A DNA stretch of 64,000 bases from Turritopsis dohrnii (GCA_027922465.2 BQMF02000432.1:186001-250000), one strand, 5' to 3'; counted from the stretch's first letter, positions 46,156-57,664 are shown. Translations and numbers: made by a program. Notes: generated from the letters alone by a model not told the origin.

Positions 46156-46915
46156 GCTTAGGTCAAACGTGTCCAACATTTCATCCAACACTTTCATCAT
46201 CGTGTTGGACGTTGGTTGGATGAATGTTGGATGGAAGTTGGATGAAAATTTCGTGCCGGTCAAACGATCATGCAACATTTCATCGAACATCTATATGTTC
46301 ATTCATTCTATAAAAACAAAACATGTCCATTCATTCTCTCAAACTCAAGGTGGGTGTTATTTTATCGGAACGTTTGGACTCTCTGACGACGAAAGGCCCT
46401 GCCGGGGAAAAACCAGAGAATGGATGAAAAGAAGGAGCGAGTTGGGAGCAGCTTTTTCCCTTTCGTGTTTTGGTATTTTTTGAAGGCTTTCCCTTTAACA
46501 GAATTGACGCTGTCAGCTGAGCTATCGCTCACCGTGGCTTCTTCTTTGTTGCTCATCTTTGCACTGAAACTCGTGATGTGATTTGACATACAAAAATGCG
46601 GTCTTATTTATTGAAATTCGAGCGTTTTAACATTCGAAATGACATTCATTTGCTATAGAATGACTTCATTTTCACATAGTGTTGGATGAAAAAGTGGTCA
46701 AACGCATCCAACACGAAAAATGTGTTCGATGAAGCCGTAAATGTTGGATGAAAAGTTTGATCGCGATCAAACTTTTATCCAACACATTTTTGCTTCATCC
46801 AACACATTTTTTTCTTCTTTTTCAAATTTTGCTCCTGGTCAAACGTGTCCAACATTTCATCCAACACCGAAAATTTTCGATGTTGGATGAAATGTTGGAC
46901 ACGTTTGACCTAAGC
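46156..46915. mobile_element. Foldback MITE C, related but distinct ends (GCTTAGGTCAAACGTGTCC)
   Basis: The ends read GCTTAGGTCAAACGTGTCCA in inverted orientation and continue as ACATTTCATCCAACA. The plan is the same as MITEs A and B, but with C in place of G in key positions. Internal GTTGGATGAA repeats point both ways. A small reverse-strand frame (MSNKEEATVSDSSADSVN, near 46553) lies inside and is of unknown value. Confidence 0.8.
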
Positions 46916-47560
46916 TTTAGACTGCAAGAATGGGAGGGAACATAGGTTGAAGTCTAAACGATTGTGCATCATGGCGGATCACGACGCAGCCGATACACAT
47001 GCATTGGAAACAGTAGGCGGCAAGCTAAAAAATTATCATTTATTTCAATGAATAACGCGATGTGATATTGAGATTCTATTTGTTTCTACCAGTGGTGATA
47101 CTCTCACAAACTAAAGAAAACCAAAGAAGACCTATAGACCTTTTCATGAATTACGTCACTACAAACAACGTCTCGTTTTCAAACTGAATATTAATGACTT
47201 TTGCGGCATTTACAAAGAGAAATGACACCTCTGGGAAACATTTTTCACGAAGTTCTTTTATTAAGGTTAAGCACGTAATTATTCAAAAACTTAGAAACGA
47301 GGCGATGCTTGTAATGACGTAGGTCTATTAACATTAGAAAACTTTACTTTATTTCAATTCGGTAACATAATAAAATTCGACGCAAGTGTATTTGTACATA
47401 AAAGCCACAGCATATATAAGATACACTGGGTCTTATAACACCGAATATAAACAAAAACTAAACTAAAATATGTAGAAGCCTTCAGTCTAAACCATATATT
47501 ATATATACATCTGTAGATATATTCATTCACTCAAAAGTATTTATAAACCCTAACTGACTC
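46916..47560. other. Mostly non-genic; one short start-like frame
   Basis: At 46971 an ATG in GCATCATGGCGGATC opens a 26-codon frame (MADHDAADTHALETVGG) in good start context. It could be a first exon, but no continuation was found. The rest holds nothing supportable. Confidence 0.3.
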
Positions 47561-48040
47561 ATAATTCAAGCAAAGACTACATGGACAGTTCTGTGTTATC
47601 CAGCTCTTAATCACTGTTTGGAAGTGTACCAAGGATTGAATATTTTTTTAATTGATTGGTAGAGTATTCCAAATTTTTGTTCCAAAATACCGAATCGACT
47701 TTTTCCCATAAGACTCGGTTCTAATAGTAGAGGATATAAAATCTGTATTGGACCTACTTTTTTGAAGAAATAAATCATTCATACTACCAGGAAAAAGGCC
47801 TTGCTTAATCTTAAACATGGCAATGGTTACCTGTTGAATATTTCAATGGTATACTGTGACACTACCATCTTGTACTAATAATTCAGTAAATGTTGATATA
47901 TTATCATCATAAACTGTTTTATTGTTTAGTTTTCGATTATGAAACATCCACATAAGGGGACAGTAACGAAATTGAAATTCAAAGAATTTTTTAAAAAGAA
48001 TTCTAGGTTTATCAAAGCTTAAGTATTTTGCCATTCTGCT
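47560..48040 (-). pseudogene. 3' remnant of a LINE reverse transcriptase
   Basis: Reverse-strand reading gives FQFRYCPLMWMFHNRKLNNK and FTELLVQDGSVTVYH, the conserved C-terminal segment of CR1/RTE-like polymerases. After a frame change, FGILEQKFGILYQSIK ends the protein. Truncated at both ends. Confidence 0.65.
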
Positions 48041-48091
48041 TCAACATATTGATCATTAAATTTTAATTGAGAGTCAATAATAACACCTTAT

Positions 48092-48190
48092 ACAGTGTGT
48101 TTCGTAATGTTGGAAATGGATTATTTTAAAGCTGTTTTTAAATGAATATACCGAATTTTAAAATAATTCTTACACCGTTGGAAAGCCAAG
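48092..48190. repeat. Dispersed repeat starting ACAGTGTGTTTCRTAATG (copy 1; copy 2 at 55153)
   Basis: About 95 bases match 55153-55250: ACAGTGTGTTTCGTAATGTT, then AATGAATATA and GGAAAGC. It may be the end of a DNA element. Both copies lie upstream of P-element-like coding remnants. Confidence 0.65.
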
Positions 48191-48444
48191 AAAGAAAGAA
48201 AGGGTCGACAGAGTGGTTTAAAAGTGACGATCTACGTATAACGTGATGTTTTTGAGAAAAAAACACGATACTTATATATTTTTCTACCTTTGACAGAAAT
48301 ATCATTTGGCAACTAATAAAAATGAAAAAACTTCTTTTATACATAATTTTAAATTATCCTGTAAATACATTTCCACATGCTAAATTTACATTGACGTTTG
48401 CAATATCATTGAACCCAGCGATTCTTGCCGTTTTAATATAAAGA

Positions 48445-50040
48445 GGGTGGCGAAGGTTTCGATATACAGAGGGTAGCAAACAATGATATATATAAGCGTA
48501 GCGCTAGATGTCCGACTACATTTCCCGCAGTGAGGCCAAAAAAATATTGGCAGCCATTATAAATAGTGGCAAGAATGAAAACGAAAAGTGAGTTTGTTTA
48601 AACACAAATAAAAAAATAAAACTATGTTTTAAGTCTTATGTTCCTTATAGATACACAAATCAATTTCAGAATCGTTGTAATTTCCATTTTTATGGGTTTC
48701 CGATCGAAACTTTTGTGCAAAATGGATAAATGAGCTTTTTTAAGAGAAAGATTCACCAACAAAACATTCTTGTATGTGCAGTAAACAATTTCTCCCAAAC
48801 AATAATATACTTTCCCCCCTGGATAAATGCTAGTGAATAAACCAAGGTAGAAGCTGAGTAAAATAAATAAAACTCAAAATAACTAAACAAATTGGTAGTT
48901 GCAAAATTTCCAAATCAAAACAAACCATGCATAAAAAGTTCTATCAGGAACATATAGCTCTTCTCATGTGGACACATTGAAAGTTTCATCACATATATTT
49001 ACGTTAATATTTCAACACAGCAGCTTCTCGTTGGGAATAGTTCAGGAAATTTTGACAAGCAACAACAATTTCGTATCAACCTTGTTAATATCGTACTGAA
49101 ACAAGCAACCAATTGACAAAATTTGAATTCCCATCCAATACTTTTCCCATTGGAAATTATATGACCATATCTTTTGATTCTGCAAATCGTTACTGGGAAC
49201 TAAAGCATCAATATTGCTAACATAGATTGTCAGATTTAATTATGTATGTTGGGGTAATCACAACATTGTCATAGTGAACAGGACTCACAGGAAACACGCA
49301 TCCAAGGGTTTTGTAAATTTCATAGAAAATGTGGTGGCATCTGATGAGACGGTTACAGATGCAATTGTGTTTATGCTTGTTGGACTGCAAGTTCATTGGA
49401 AATATCCAGTTGGGCATGATGTTTTATGCAACCAGCATCATGAATTTATATTCACTTGCAAAAGACGTTTATTACTATTCAATAATCAATAATCTGATAG
49501 GTCACAGAATCACGTTTTGACAACTAGTATCAGATTTGTCATCAAAAGAAATGCAATTTTGATTTTGAAGATGAGAGCTTGCTTTTATGCCTGACATGCC
49601 ATATGCTGAAGTTAGCCAAAAACGTTTATATACACATCAGTTTCTTCTAGAACATACAAAAGATGTTGAAAGAGCCAAACATATAAAAGTGTATACTGTG
49701 TTCGTTATATTTCCAAACGTAGTTAGACATGAAAATAACGACAACTGCATAATTCATAAGTTATTGCCTTTTTTTATAATCGTAGTTTGTATTAAGTTCA
49801 ATAACTATTTTTTCATCAAAATACATCAAAATACATACAAGATCATAACTCATGTTATTGCTAATTCTTTCACTTTTTCGCCCATTACACTGCACACTGT
49901 TTACATTTTTTTGCCACTATTTATAATGGCTGCCAAATTTTTATCGGCCTCACTCTTTTGATAGGGTTTTTACGGGAGTTAGACATCTAGTGAAATATAT
50001 ATATCATGGGTAGCGAAGGTTTCGATATTCAGAGGGTAGC
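48445..50040 (+). mobile_element. P-element/THAP9-like transposon remnant between 33-bp direct repeats
   Basis: GGGTGGCGAAGGTTTCGATA and 13 further bases (48445-48477) recur at 50008-50040 with two mismatches. Between them, 48478-50007, the ends form long inverted repeats (CTAGATGTC; GCAGTG; TGGCAGCCATTATAAATAG; GCCACTATTTATAATGGCTG), reaching about 100 bases inwards. The interior reads as a decayed THAP-type N-terminus near 48690 (HFYGFP, then ILVCAVNN). Near 49274-49490 it gives VASDETVTDAIVFMLVGLQV and HWKYPVGHD, the RNase-H-like block of P-element transposases. No full frame survives. Confidence 0.65.
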
Positions 50041-50135
50041 TAAGGCAAAAAGACTTAGTTAGCTAGAGTCTGACATTTCCAAGTCAATGTGCACGCACAT
50101 GCATTGTTCAATTTTGTAGCTGTTTTTATGTTTTT

Positions 50136-52421
50136 TTATTTTTCATCCTGCAATTGTTTCAATACCATTCTTTTAATTTCCTCTTCATCATTATGCTTTT
50201 CAACACTCTCTTCCTCAGCATTATGTTTTTCATCTCCAATCTTTTTAATCAGATTTAACGTACCATGGAGTATTTTTCTCCCGTGCCTTCTGAAAAACCC
50301 GCCAACCTTTCGCAAAGTTTTTCGCCACCATTTTCGAGTTTTTCGTTTGCGAAATCTCCAAGGATCGCTGCGTGGCATGGCATCAGGCAGGTCCAGCATT
50401 TCTAAATAAAATATTATTTTGATGACAAACACTTACCGAATGAAAACCTGTTAAAGATAATGAATCATAAGGTCGAGAAAAAAATGTGTCAGCAGTTTTA
50501 TTGTGAGCTAAGCACCCAGCGTTTAAGTGACGGTCAGGATTTGGCCACAATAACGTCGCTAGCAAAACTGACTAAAGCTGACGTTTATTCGACATCGTGC
50601 CAAGATCATTGTTATCCATTACCATATCTGACGATCATTTGACGAAGATGTAAAAATCGCTTTTGTTGCTATATCTACATTTCGTTCTCTTATAATTGCA
50701 CAAAAACATGTTTCCTACTTCAATAACGGTAAACGAATCGATGACGTCATGTTCACGTTCCAACAACGGTCATTAAAACGACGATATGACGTCTCTCTTT
50801 TCTTAGGAGTATGATCACAAAAAAAAACATAAAATGCGTGAAAATCCAAAGAAGCAATAGTGAATAAAAGCGCTGCCACAGGAAAAATAGAGTTTAATTC
50901 CTTAAAACTAAACCCAAATAAATGATTTTTGAAAAGGTTGTTTCAACGTTGTTTCGACGTCGTATTCCATCGTCGCATGATGGTTGTTTAATTATCGAAA
51001 TGGAAACAGCAAGACAGCGACGTTAGAACGACTATTAAACAACGTTGTATTGACATCGTGTGTTAACTGGGAAGTAGGGAACTTACGAAAGTAGGACGGC
51101 AACGTGGACGACGACGTACAAGATATTCAGCTTCAATGAATCACAAAAGAGCAGAAATAATACATTGGGTTAAGAAGTTTATTTATAATGCCTTTGCAGA
51201 TTGTTTTTTGAACTTTGCGAGACAGAATCATGAAGGAACCAAGAAAAATTTATCGGAAGTACTGCCATTCTCACGTCTTCGTTTTCAGTACGACTTCAAA
51301 GTGTTACTTCTCACCGTGCAAATCTAATAATGATATTAGTAAAATTAAAAACATTTCCCAATAGTATACTGAGAAATAACTTCCATTCTAAAGCAAATCT
51401 ATGGAGTAAAGTGAATCTTTTGTTTGCCTCACGTCGTCGTCCACGTTGCCGTCGTAGTTTCGTAAGGTCCCTAGTGTTTCCCGCCAACGTGTTTAATTGT
51501 CTAATACGAGAAAAATTAGTTTGTAATTAGTTTTTCACGTATGACTTGTCCTGCTTATTTCTCTTTTGTTTCTTGCGTCCTTCGTTCTGTCCCTCGGGAC
51601 TCCAAGGGCTTGTCTTTTTAGTGCATTCGTGTCTTACCATTCTCTCGTATGAGAATAGTCTGAAGAGAAATGTTTATATCTGAAGAGATACATCAAATGA
51701 TACTTTGATATTTTAATACATATGCTATAAAGTTAACGCTAATGCGACTATAGACTTTTAGTTATACGTGTTTTCTGGACTTGACACGAGAGCAAAATTT
51801 AAATTAGCATTCAAAACTACGTTAGGAGCAAGGAATTATATAATATCATAGTCCTTTTACGTCATATAAACGTCGAATCAACGTCTCATCGACCGTCGAA
51901 AATGACCCTCAAATGACGGTCACTTATCGACCTCAAAATTATGTTGCATTTCTGACCATCATACGACCGTCAGACGGTCAGATTTGACCATCATGAGACG
52001 TTATCCTAACGTCATAATGTGCACTGGGAATCCTTTTTTTAATTTGAGCTTTGTTAATAATAAACAGCTGCTTGTTCCCAGACCATTTCTCAATTGTTCT
52101 ATTTATACTGACATCAGCACAGTGGAACCGTCAGCTCTCTTTGTAATAGTTCATAATCGTTAACATTTAAGTGTCATACCATCAGTTAAGTCAATTTCAT
52201 CCTCGTCATCTTTGGTTAACAAGTCATAGATGTTTGCATTCGGTACAAATATTTCGTCTTCTTGTTCCTTGTCTATCTGATATGCACCTAAGAAACAAAA
52301 TAAACATTATACAAAACAAACATTATACAATACCTTTTTACATGATAAAATAAGCTTAAAACATTGTCTTACCAGATATAGCAAAAAGAAACAAAAATGT
52401 CAGCACTGTCAACTTCTCCAT
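50136..52421 (-). CDS. Secreted cationic-peptide precursor A (putative antimicrobial peptide), three exons
   Basis: Exons: 52373-52421, 52180-52287 and 50136-50401; together 423 bases, 140 residues plus stop. Both introns (85 and 1778 bp) are phase 1 with GT/AG ends (G|GTAAGA, TTCTTAG; G|GTATGA, TTTATTTAG). Residues 1-17 are a signal peptide. Exon 2 (18-52) holds 13 Asp/Glu and only 2 Lys. Residues ~64-108 form a core with 17 Lys/Arg, one Asp and three Trp (DPWRFRKRK, RKWWRKTLRK). A Glu-rich tail follows GDEK. The acidic pro-segment before a cationic core is the layout of arminins and other amphipathic antimicrobial precursors. The mature peptide probably disrupts membranes, by inference. Gene B at 54.8 kb shares the plan and the AYQ and GDEK motifs. 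Confidence 0.75.
51073..51476. mobile_element. ~400-bp MITE inside intron 2 of gene A
   Basis: Arms of ~45 bases: AGTAGGGAACTTACGAAAGT at the left and, in reverse complement at the right, ACTAGGGACCTTACGAAACT, both leading to GACGGCAACGTGGACGACGA. No coding capacity beyond short frames. Confidence 0.8.
51890..52030. repeat. GACCGTC-rich palindromic stretch in intron 2 of gene A
   Basis: Many short inverted motifs (GACCGTC, GACGGTC, AACGTC) lie close together, ending in GTGCACTGGG. A similar set at 50740-51070 ends in GTTAACTGGG. These are probably the ends of a further MITE family. Confidence 0.45.
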
Positions 52422-52460
52422 TTTTATTAAATGTTTGGAAGAAGTATGTTCTTGTCGCCA

Positions 52461-52468
52461 TTTATACA
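52461..52468 (-). promoter_or_regulatory. TATA-like box of gene A
   Basis: TGTATAAA on the reverse strand, about 40 bases before the ATG. Gene B has a matching box at the same distance, which supports both starts. Confidence 0.55.
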
Positions 52469-52840
52469 CAGCATCGCAATTAGTGGTTTTCATGATTGCA
52501 GAGGAATTGCGTGTTTTCAATGGATCAACATACGAATCAACAAGGAAGCTAATTATCATATCATCAAGTTTCATGAGTTTGAAAGGTCGAATAATCAATG
52601 AAATCTCATCAAGATAAAAAGTAAAGATAAAAACAAGAAAACAAGTGATGCAGAAGGAAACGTTATAATTAAGTTGAATACACTAGATTATTTATCAGCA
52701 AGGGCATAGATACTCGTACATGATAGCTACATGCAAAGATGTAAATTACTTTAAAGTTTCGCTTCCGCACAAGAACCAAAACAAATTTATTTATGTTACC
52801 ATTTGCCAAGCATATCAGTATGCACGAGGAAGTATTTAAA

Positions 52841-53140
52841 TTTGTTGGTTGATGGTAAGGGAAGCCACTAACATAAACTTTCTCAAGATAAAATTCTTCT
52901 TTAATCGACAGTATGCACGAGGAAGTATTTAAACCAAAAATTCTTCAAAAGAATAACAATTTAAAATGCAATTATATGACCAACTTACAATATAAATTGA
53001 CAGTTCTTCTAATTCATGTATGGTAAATTGTTATTCTTTTGAAGAATTTCTGGTTTAAATACTTCCTCGTGCATACTGCCGATTCAAAAAGAATTTTTAG
53101 AAAATATATTTCAGTGGTTTCCCTTACCATCAACAAACTG
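52841..53140. repeat. Large palindrome with ~120-bp arms between the two peptide genes
   Basis: The left arm (52841-52973) and right arm (53024-53140) pair over most of their length, for example TTGATGGTAAGGGAA with its complement, and GTATGCACGAGGAAGTATTT with its complement. The loop is about 50 bases. GTATGCACGAGGAAGTATTT occurs once more at about 52819-52838, just outside. Confidence 0.85.
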
Positions 53141-53362
53141 AAATGGTCCTCGTGAAGCCCTGACAGCAATAACCAATTTTCATGTTATCTTACTCTGAAT
53201 TGGAAGATAAATTCTGACGTCATGGCGAAAAACGTTCACTCACCAAAATTCCACACTTTACTTGTATCACAGCTTTGATATTTTTGCATTTAGCATGAGT
53301 AAATTTCCGTTCATGAACATTGAGTAGAATGTATAGAAGAAATCTTTCATCCTTCATTTGAA

Positions 53363-53690
53363 TAAGTTGGGAAATGATATATCTCTATCAAAACTAGGTA
53401 TGAAACATGCTGAGCCTGGCGTGTCTTTTTTCTGTTTTTCAAACATATACAAGAAATTGATTAGCTTTGCAGGAGAACTTATTGCGTCCCACCGTACAGA
53501 TAATGAGATAAATTAGCAATATGATAGTTTCGAAAAGATACAGCAAATTTGTTTTTTCTTGAACCTGATGTGTGTGCAAACAGAACGAATCGTCATTGCT
53601 GAAAATTTAGACTCAAAAATTTAGACTCGAAAACATTTTCCATTAGACTGCTTCGGAAATCTATATCATGAGTTTTAAAAAAATCAAATT
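53363..53690. repeat. Left arm of a ~330-bp inverted repeat (partner 57665-58055)
   Basis: Starts AAGTTGGGAAATGATATATC. It includes AGGTATGAAACATGCTGA and 'GACTGCTTCGGAAATCTATA', all found in reverse complement at 57665-58055 with scattered differences and indels. It brackets gene B and the P-like remnants. Confidence 0.8.
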
Positions 53691-53994
53691 TGAGACATGG
53701 CTCGGATTTTTAAAATGCAATATTGAAACGAATTTATGACATGCATTAAAAATCTTTCAAAAGCTTTAAAGAAAAAAACCTTCTATACAATCATAAGTCG
53801 TTTTTCTTTGCAGCCTGATACAAAGAAATATTGAAAGAGAATGAAAAAGGAATTAGCAAAGACTTTCCTAAGTAAACCATTTTTTGGAAATTAAATTTTG
53901 TGGGAGATTTCCAGATCCACTAAAATATTGTCATGACATGCAAAACGTCTATCAAAAACTTTCTATGTTTATCTTCATATAATCGTCATATGAA

Positions 53995-54805
53995 TTACTT
54001 CTCAAACTGCTTCCGCTGCAACATCTCATTATTAATCTGTTTTTCATCTCCCAGAGCAATAAGTGCGGCACCAGCTTTCTTCAACAAAAATCCTTTAGCA
54101 AATCTTTTAACACTTCTCCAGAACCAACCTCTTCTTCTTCTCCTTCTCCTTCTTCTCCAGAACGGATCATACTCGGGGTTCAAATCACTTGTTTTTCCTG
54201 AGTGCAACATTATGAGTTTTTTTTTCACTAACTACACTATTTTTATGCACAAAATTAAAAAAATCGTAGCATTCAATTACCGTTATCTGATAAAAATATT
54301 TCTTCATCATAGTCGTCCACATCAGTTTCAGGATCGTCCTTGTTCTCGCTACTATATGTTATGTCTTGGGAGAAAGGATTTTCATTTTCAGCCTCTAACT
54401 GATATGCCACTTAAAATGAAACAAAGTGATGCATGATAATGGACATATTGCCGCACTAAGTTAAAACTAAGAAGGCAGCATTGCTTTTTCCTCACGTAAA
54501 CATTTAATCTGACTTGTCTTCGGATTGGCTAAGAGTATGTTCAAAACCGCTACCATTACACTTATACGGTGAAAAAACTTATTAAAGAATTTGAACAAGT
54601 AAAGCTAAACCTGACCTTTACCCAAACACATTTCATAGGCTGTGCACCGTAAAAGTCTGATGGCAACGAGTTTCCAGGCGAACATATTGCAAACCCTAAC
54701 GTTTATGGTTTGCGTCTTAAAAGAATGTAAAATTAAAACCAGAATAAAGAGTTACTAACCACAAACTGCAACAAAAGCAAGGATATAAATCACAACAGTC
54801 TTCAT
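53995..54805 (-). CDS. Secreted cationic-peptide precursor B (putative antimicrobial peptide), three exons
   Basis: Exons: 54760-54805, 54281-54409 and 53995-54197; together 378 bases, 125 residues plus stop. The introns (350 and 83 bp) are both phase 1 with GT/AG ends. Residues 1-16 are a signal peptide (MKTVVIYILAFVAVC). Exon 2 (17-58) starts AYQLEAEN and is strongly acidic. Exon 3 gives the core: Asp-Pro-Phe-Trp, then nine consecutive arginines (73-81), Gly-Trp-Phe-Trp, and an amphipathic segment (RSVKRFAKGFLLKKAGAALI) ending in GDEK plus a short tail. All nine arginine codons are AGA or AGG, so the run may have grown by slippage. The layout matches gene A, so the two are tandem paralogues despite low identity in the core. 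Secretion and antimicrobial activity are inferred. Confidence 0.78.
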
Positions 54806-54849
54806 GTCTGATGCAAGTTCCTATTAGTTTAAATCATTTTGGAAAGGTC

Positions 54850-54857
54850 CTTATATA
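54850..54857 (-). promoter_or_regulatory. TATA-like box of gene B
   Basis: TATATAAG on the reverse strand, within GCTGTATATAAGGACC, about 45 bases before the ATG. Confidence 0.6.
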
Positions 54858-55152
54858 CAGCTTCTCTTAGAAATTATCTGTGAAAACTAGATTAAGGATA
54901 ATAGAGCTCGAAACTGCATTTAATCCCATGAAATCATTTGCACAATCATTCGGAAGCCTTTGTTCTTATTGCTTCCTTATAAAACCGGAGATTTTATCGT
55001 ATGATAAAACGAAATAGAACAAAAGTGAAAATACAAGCGATCACTTAACATATAAACACTACTGATATCTGATCGAGAGATCGAGAGAGTTCTTAACTTA
55101 AGTGTCAGAAAACAGTTGAAATTCTCAATAAGTATAAAAACATTAGCAAAAT

Positions 55153-55260
55153 ACAGTGTGTTTCATAATGTTGGAAACGGAAATTTTAAAGCTGCTTTTT
55201 TAAAATGAATATACAGAATTTCAAAGTAATTTTTACATAGATGGAAAGCTATTTTCAAGT
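55153..55260. repeat. Dispersed repeat starting ACAGTGTGTTTCATAATG (copy 2)
   Basis: Matches 48092-48190. It stands about 170 bases before a P-element-like coding fragment, so it may be that element's end. Confidence 0.65.
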
Positions 55261-55324
55261 TCTTTCGGCTAGTATGTTTTTATGAAAAAATGAAAAAGTG
55301 GTTTTTGAAAAAATAAGAAAATGT

Positions 55325-55667
55325 CTTGGAAACATGTAATTAAATTTTTAATTTCTTATCATGGCAAACCTTTGGAGGTTTCAAAATTGCAAATTGCACT
55401 GAAGTGATAAAATTCATGTTGAGGAATGGTGTGAAATTTGTCCTCACTGAGAGATTTTGCCCGGATCCAGTTGGGATCCCCAATCAGCGACAAATAGGCC
55501 GACGTTCAGATAATCCAGACTTACAGGTGTTTGGATATAATGATAACTCAATTCGCATACAAAAAAGTATTTCGTGCAACAGTGGTAATACAAGAGGAAG
55601 ATATGATAAACGAAAAAGTTGGATTGAGATGGATAATACAATATTACCAAAGCGTAAAGCTCGTTGA
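55325..55667 (+). pseudogene. C-terminal fragment of a P-element/THAP9-like transposase
   Basis: WKHVIKFLISYHGKPLEVSK near 55325, then from 55404 KFVLTERFCPDP, DNPDLQVFGYNDNSIRIQKS and SGNTRGRYDKRK. As I recall the family, the LTERFxxDP, DNP and FxYNxxxIRxQKS blocks form the C-terminus of P-element transposases such as THAP9. The usual NYFGxQR sequence is replaced by GIPNQRQ. A stop separates the first part, and the rest of the enzyme is missing. Confidence 0.7.
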
Positions 55668-56505
55668 ATAAAATATGAACAAAATTCATTACTATATAAT
55701 CTTTACTTTTGATATATGAATGTATGTATATCTATACCTATTCCAGATAACCGAATTTCTCAGAAATGAAAGAAAAAAACATTGAAAAATGAGGAAAAAT
55801 GCAAACAAATTTTGCAAGATTTTCACTGTAATATGTGGGTGATCTGAAATCGGTAAATAGATTACACTCTTTTTTTATAAGCATAGACTTTATAAGCATA
55901 CTAAGGGTGGAAATTGATAAAAAGATGAGCACGAACCTTTTGGGATTTTTTTAGAGACGACTACAAAATGAACAACTGCCTTAACAGCTAATGCCTGTGC
56001 ATTGTTGCATACTGAATAGTATTCTCAAAAAGTGCAACAAGAAAGATGCCTGTGACGGAGTATGCACTTCATCATGCTTCAAAGTCTTATAAACAACTAT
56101 CTAATGCGTCATCAATAGTTATCTGCAAACAGCTTCGACAACTTCTATGATCTGGCAGAAATCAGAATTTTTCTTAGGCATAACGAGGCTGGACCCAAAA
56201 ATACCCCATGGTTGTAAAACAAGAGTGTATAATACTACATATCATTATCAGTTACTTTTTTTCATCACATGAACGTTTAATGTTTTTCCTGAGGGCTTTG
56301 TCCTTTGCAGTTTGCTGTGCTCCTTTGAACTTTTGTACGATGTTTATAGCATGTGTAAATGAGCGTATCCTGACAAATAAATTGATAACATTATAATTAC
56401 ATCTTTTGAGGTATGTTTTTTTTTATTTCGACTTCAGATTTAGTGCATATATCATTCCCCTTTCTTCTGAATAAAAGAATCATCAGTAATGCTGTTACAA
56501 ATACT

Positions 56506-57460
56506 TCAGCAGTCAATAACATGATCTATGAGAGAGGTTGTATTTTTACAAAAGTAGTTTTCTGCCAAGTGCATTAGTTTTTGCAAATCTTCAGTTATAA
56601 ACCAAAGCCCACCTCTGTCAAGATTAGACATAAAAGTAAAGTTTTCTTTGGTTGCCTCAGGATGTAATTTGGTTGCATTTAATAGTGCCATAATTTGTTG
56701 ATTCGTGTTAGTATTCAATTTGGGGGAGTTTTTCATTTTTTTATAAATTTTATGCATTATATATCCTGTAATGTAATGCCATGTGTCTCTTTTTCAAATA
56801 AATCGGTTGTTGATTCAGAAGTTTTACATTCTGCATCTCCTTTTGATAGAAGCAACAATCTGTCTGCTACTCTTTACAAAGCAAAATTGTTGCTATATGA
56901 TCTGGGTAGATGGATAAAAATTCCTGTGCTTTAGCAACAAGGTCTGAATAGCAAAAGCTATAAAAGCTTTCTGCATCTCTGTTTTTTAATAATTTTCATA
57001 CGGTTTTTGGAATGCAGACCACAAGTCTATTGCTATTAACCTCATATCATCTCCTTCAATTTTCGTTTCTTTAAGTTTCGTATATAAGTCAGTATTATAG
57101 CATGTGTTATTTTCGACTTTCGACTTTTCCTCAGATAATATGTTAACAGAAGCGTAGCTAGAGGTCAGTCAAAGTTTGTGGAGAGGGGTTTAGTCATTTA
57201 AAGTAGAAAAAGAAAGCGTGCAAGTAACCTAATCGCCGCTTAAGACTAAAAAGAAACATCATAATGTTGGACTCCTCCACTTTTTGTGACTGACCTTGAA
57301 TACGCCTATGGTTAAAAACATGTTCTTGTATTAAACATTGTACGACTCTTTCATTTTTTGCTGTAGCGGAATGTTTTTTTATATGTCGAGTAAGCCATCC
57401 TTTGCTCTTACACACTTTTTCACAAATATTACACACAAACTTTCCATCTTCAATCTAAAA
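56506..57460 (-). pseudogene. Transposon-derived gene: C2H2 finger exon and THAP9-like C-terminal part
   Basis: On the reverse strand an exon begins after TTTTAG near 57455 with IEDGKFVCNICEKVCKSK and GWLTRHIKKH, a classic C2H2 finger. Degenerate sequence follows (LYTKLKETKIEGDDM near 57080). From about 56790, YITGYIMHKIYKKMKNS leads to NLDRGGLWFITEDLQKLMHL and a stop at 56506. The last block resembles the 'GGL' C-terminal region of THAP9/P-type or related transposases. Whether finger and C-terminus belong to one protein is not certain. Stops in between make it a pseudogene. Confidence 0.5.
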
Positions 57461-57664
57461 CAAAGTCATGAAAATAATATAAAAGAATACAATAGATAAT
57501 TTTTTGAGACAGTTTAAGTTGAGTTCTCAGGTACAACTAATCACTTACATTATTTGCTGTATTTAAAATTCCTTATGTAAATCTACATGTTCCTCTATTG
57601 CGTTCATAACTGCCTCTAAGTCATCACCATAAAGATAATTATTCACCACCAATTTATTTTTTTT

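Noticed and set aside
53933..54436. A 167-codon forward frame over peptide gene B.
   Set aside because: It is the opposite strand of the cationic exon and of an intron, and lacks any domain.
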